Below are positions 63,715 through 64,000 of a stretch of DNA of 64,000 nucleotides, piece by piece. The stretch's first letter is position 1; every line of letters starts with the position of its first letter. The notes under the pieces were generated by a model. That model searched no databases. It saw only the letters and a program-made list of their open reading frames with translations, and was not told where the DNA came from. Origin of the DNA: Thalassotalea crassostreae (lineage in GTDB: Bacteria; Pseudomonadota; Gammaproteobacteria; Enterobacterales; Alteromonadaceae); contig NZ_CP017689.1 in assembly GCF_001831495.1 (NCBI RefSeq), positions 434,001 through 498,000 of the forward strand, given 5' to 3'. The translations under genes were made by a program, and so were the position numbers.

Positions 63715-63894
63715 ATGGCTAAGACTGTTAAAGTAACACAAGTTAAGAGCTCAATCGGTCGTTTACCGACTCATAGAGCTACTTTGAAAGGACTGGGTTT
63801 ACGTCGTATCAATCATACTGTAGAGTTAGAAGATACTCCATCAGTACGTGGCATGATCAACCTAGTTCATTACATGATTAAGGTGGAGGATTAA
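63715..63894 (+). CDS. rpmD: 50S ribosomal protein L30
   Basis: 59 residues translated by eye: [20 protein letters not shown], then [20 protein letters not shown], ending MIKVED. Same length as E. coli L30. Six bases after rpsE and 3 before rplO, in the standard spc order. Confidence 0.97.
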   Translation: MAKTVKVTQVKSSIGRLPTHRATLKGLGLRRINHTVELEDTPSVRGMINLVHYMIKVED

Positions 63895-63897
63895 ACA

Positions 63898-64000
63898 ATG
63901 CATTTAAATACATTATCCCCTGCACCTGGCGCGAAGAAAGATCGTAAACGCCAAGGTCGTGGTATTGGTTCTGGTATCGGAAAAACTGGTGGCCGTGGTC
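63898..64000 (+). CDS. rplO: 50S ribosomal protein L15 (5' part only)
   Basis: The first 34 codons are in the window: [20 protein letters not shown] then [14 protein letters not shown], the typical Gly/Arg-rich L15 start. The gene runs off the right edge. Confidence 0.97.
   Translation, partial: MHLNTLSPAPGAKKDRKRQGRGIGSGIGKTGGRG

Overview
The window looks like chromosome of an AT-rich marine gammaproteobacterium, most likely Alteromonadales and close to Colwelliaceae (Thalassotalea/Colwellia-like). This is inferred from protein resemblance (FabR, TrmA, FadH and ribosomal proteins close to the E. coli type), the AT-rich base composition, and a sulfatase locus typical of marine polysaccharide degraders. 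No species call is possible from the sequence alone.

Layout. (1) 1-10.5 kb is a carbohydrate locus. It holds three formylglycine-type S1 sulfatases, a secreted right-handed beta-helix protein and a periplasmic beta-propeller (lactonase-like) protein, followed by the Leloir operon galE-galT-galK. Together they suggest desulfation and breakdown of a sulfated galactose-containing polymer, with galactose fed into the Leloir pathway. (2) 10.7-16.9 kb has a DUF1501-DUF1800 secreted protein pair and an unrecognised membrane-anchored protein. (3) 17.0-35.0 kb is the transcription/translation core: tRNA-Trp, secE, nusG, rplK, rplA, rplJ, rplL, rpoB, rpoC, rpsL, rpsG, fusA and tuf. A TauE/SafE permease gene broken by a 10-bp tandem duplication lies between nusG and rplK. 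(4) 35.0-35.9 kb has no gene but is full of hairpins: two degenerate copies of the tuf 3' tail with terminators, and two copies of a modular hairpin element. (5) 35.9-52.2 kb is accessory/housekeeping: an MscS-type channel, a lipoprotein, a histidine phosphatase, a fatty-acid desaturase with a perfect FabR-type operator and divergent fabR, trmA, a YjiH-like membrane protein, fadH, an RND efflux pair and uvrA. (6) 52.7-57.7 kb is the S10 operon rpsJ to rpsQ, ending in a duplicated rpsQ tail plus terminator. (7) 58.1-60.0 kb is a GGDEF-EAL protein. (8) 60.3 kb to the end is the spc operon, rplN to rplO (partial).

The most unusual signal is at the ends of the tuf and rpsQ genes. In both places the 3' end plus terminator is repeated downstream, and hairpin modules sit in or beside the repeats. 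The modules keep their loop sequences (TCCA, TKC, TCCNG) and their order, while stem sequences differ but stay self-complementary. At rpsQ the original tail is an empty site and the second tail is an occupied site, which delimits a roughly 71-bp insertion. I do not recognise this as a named element.
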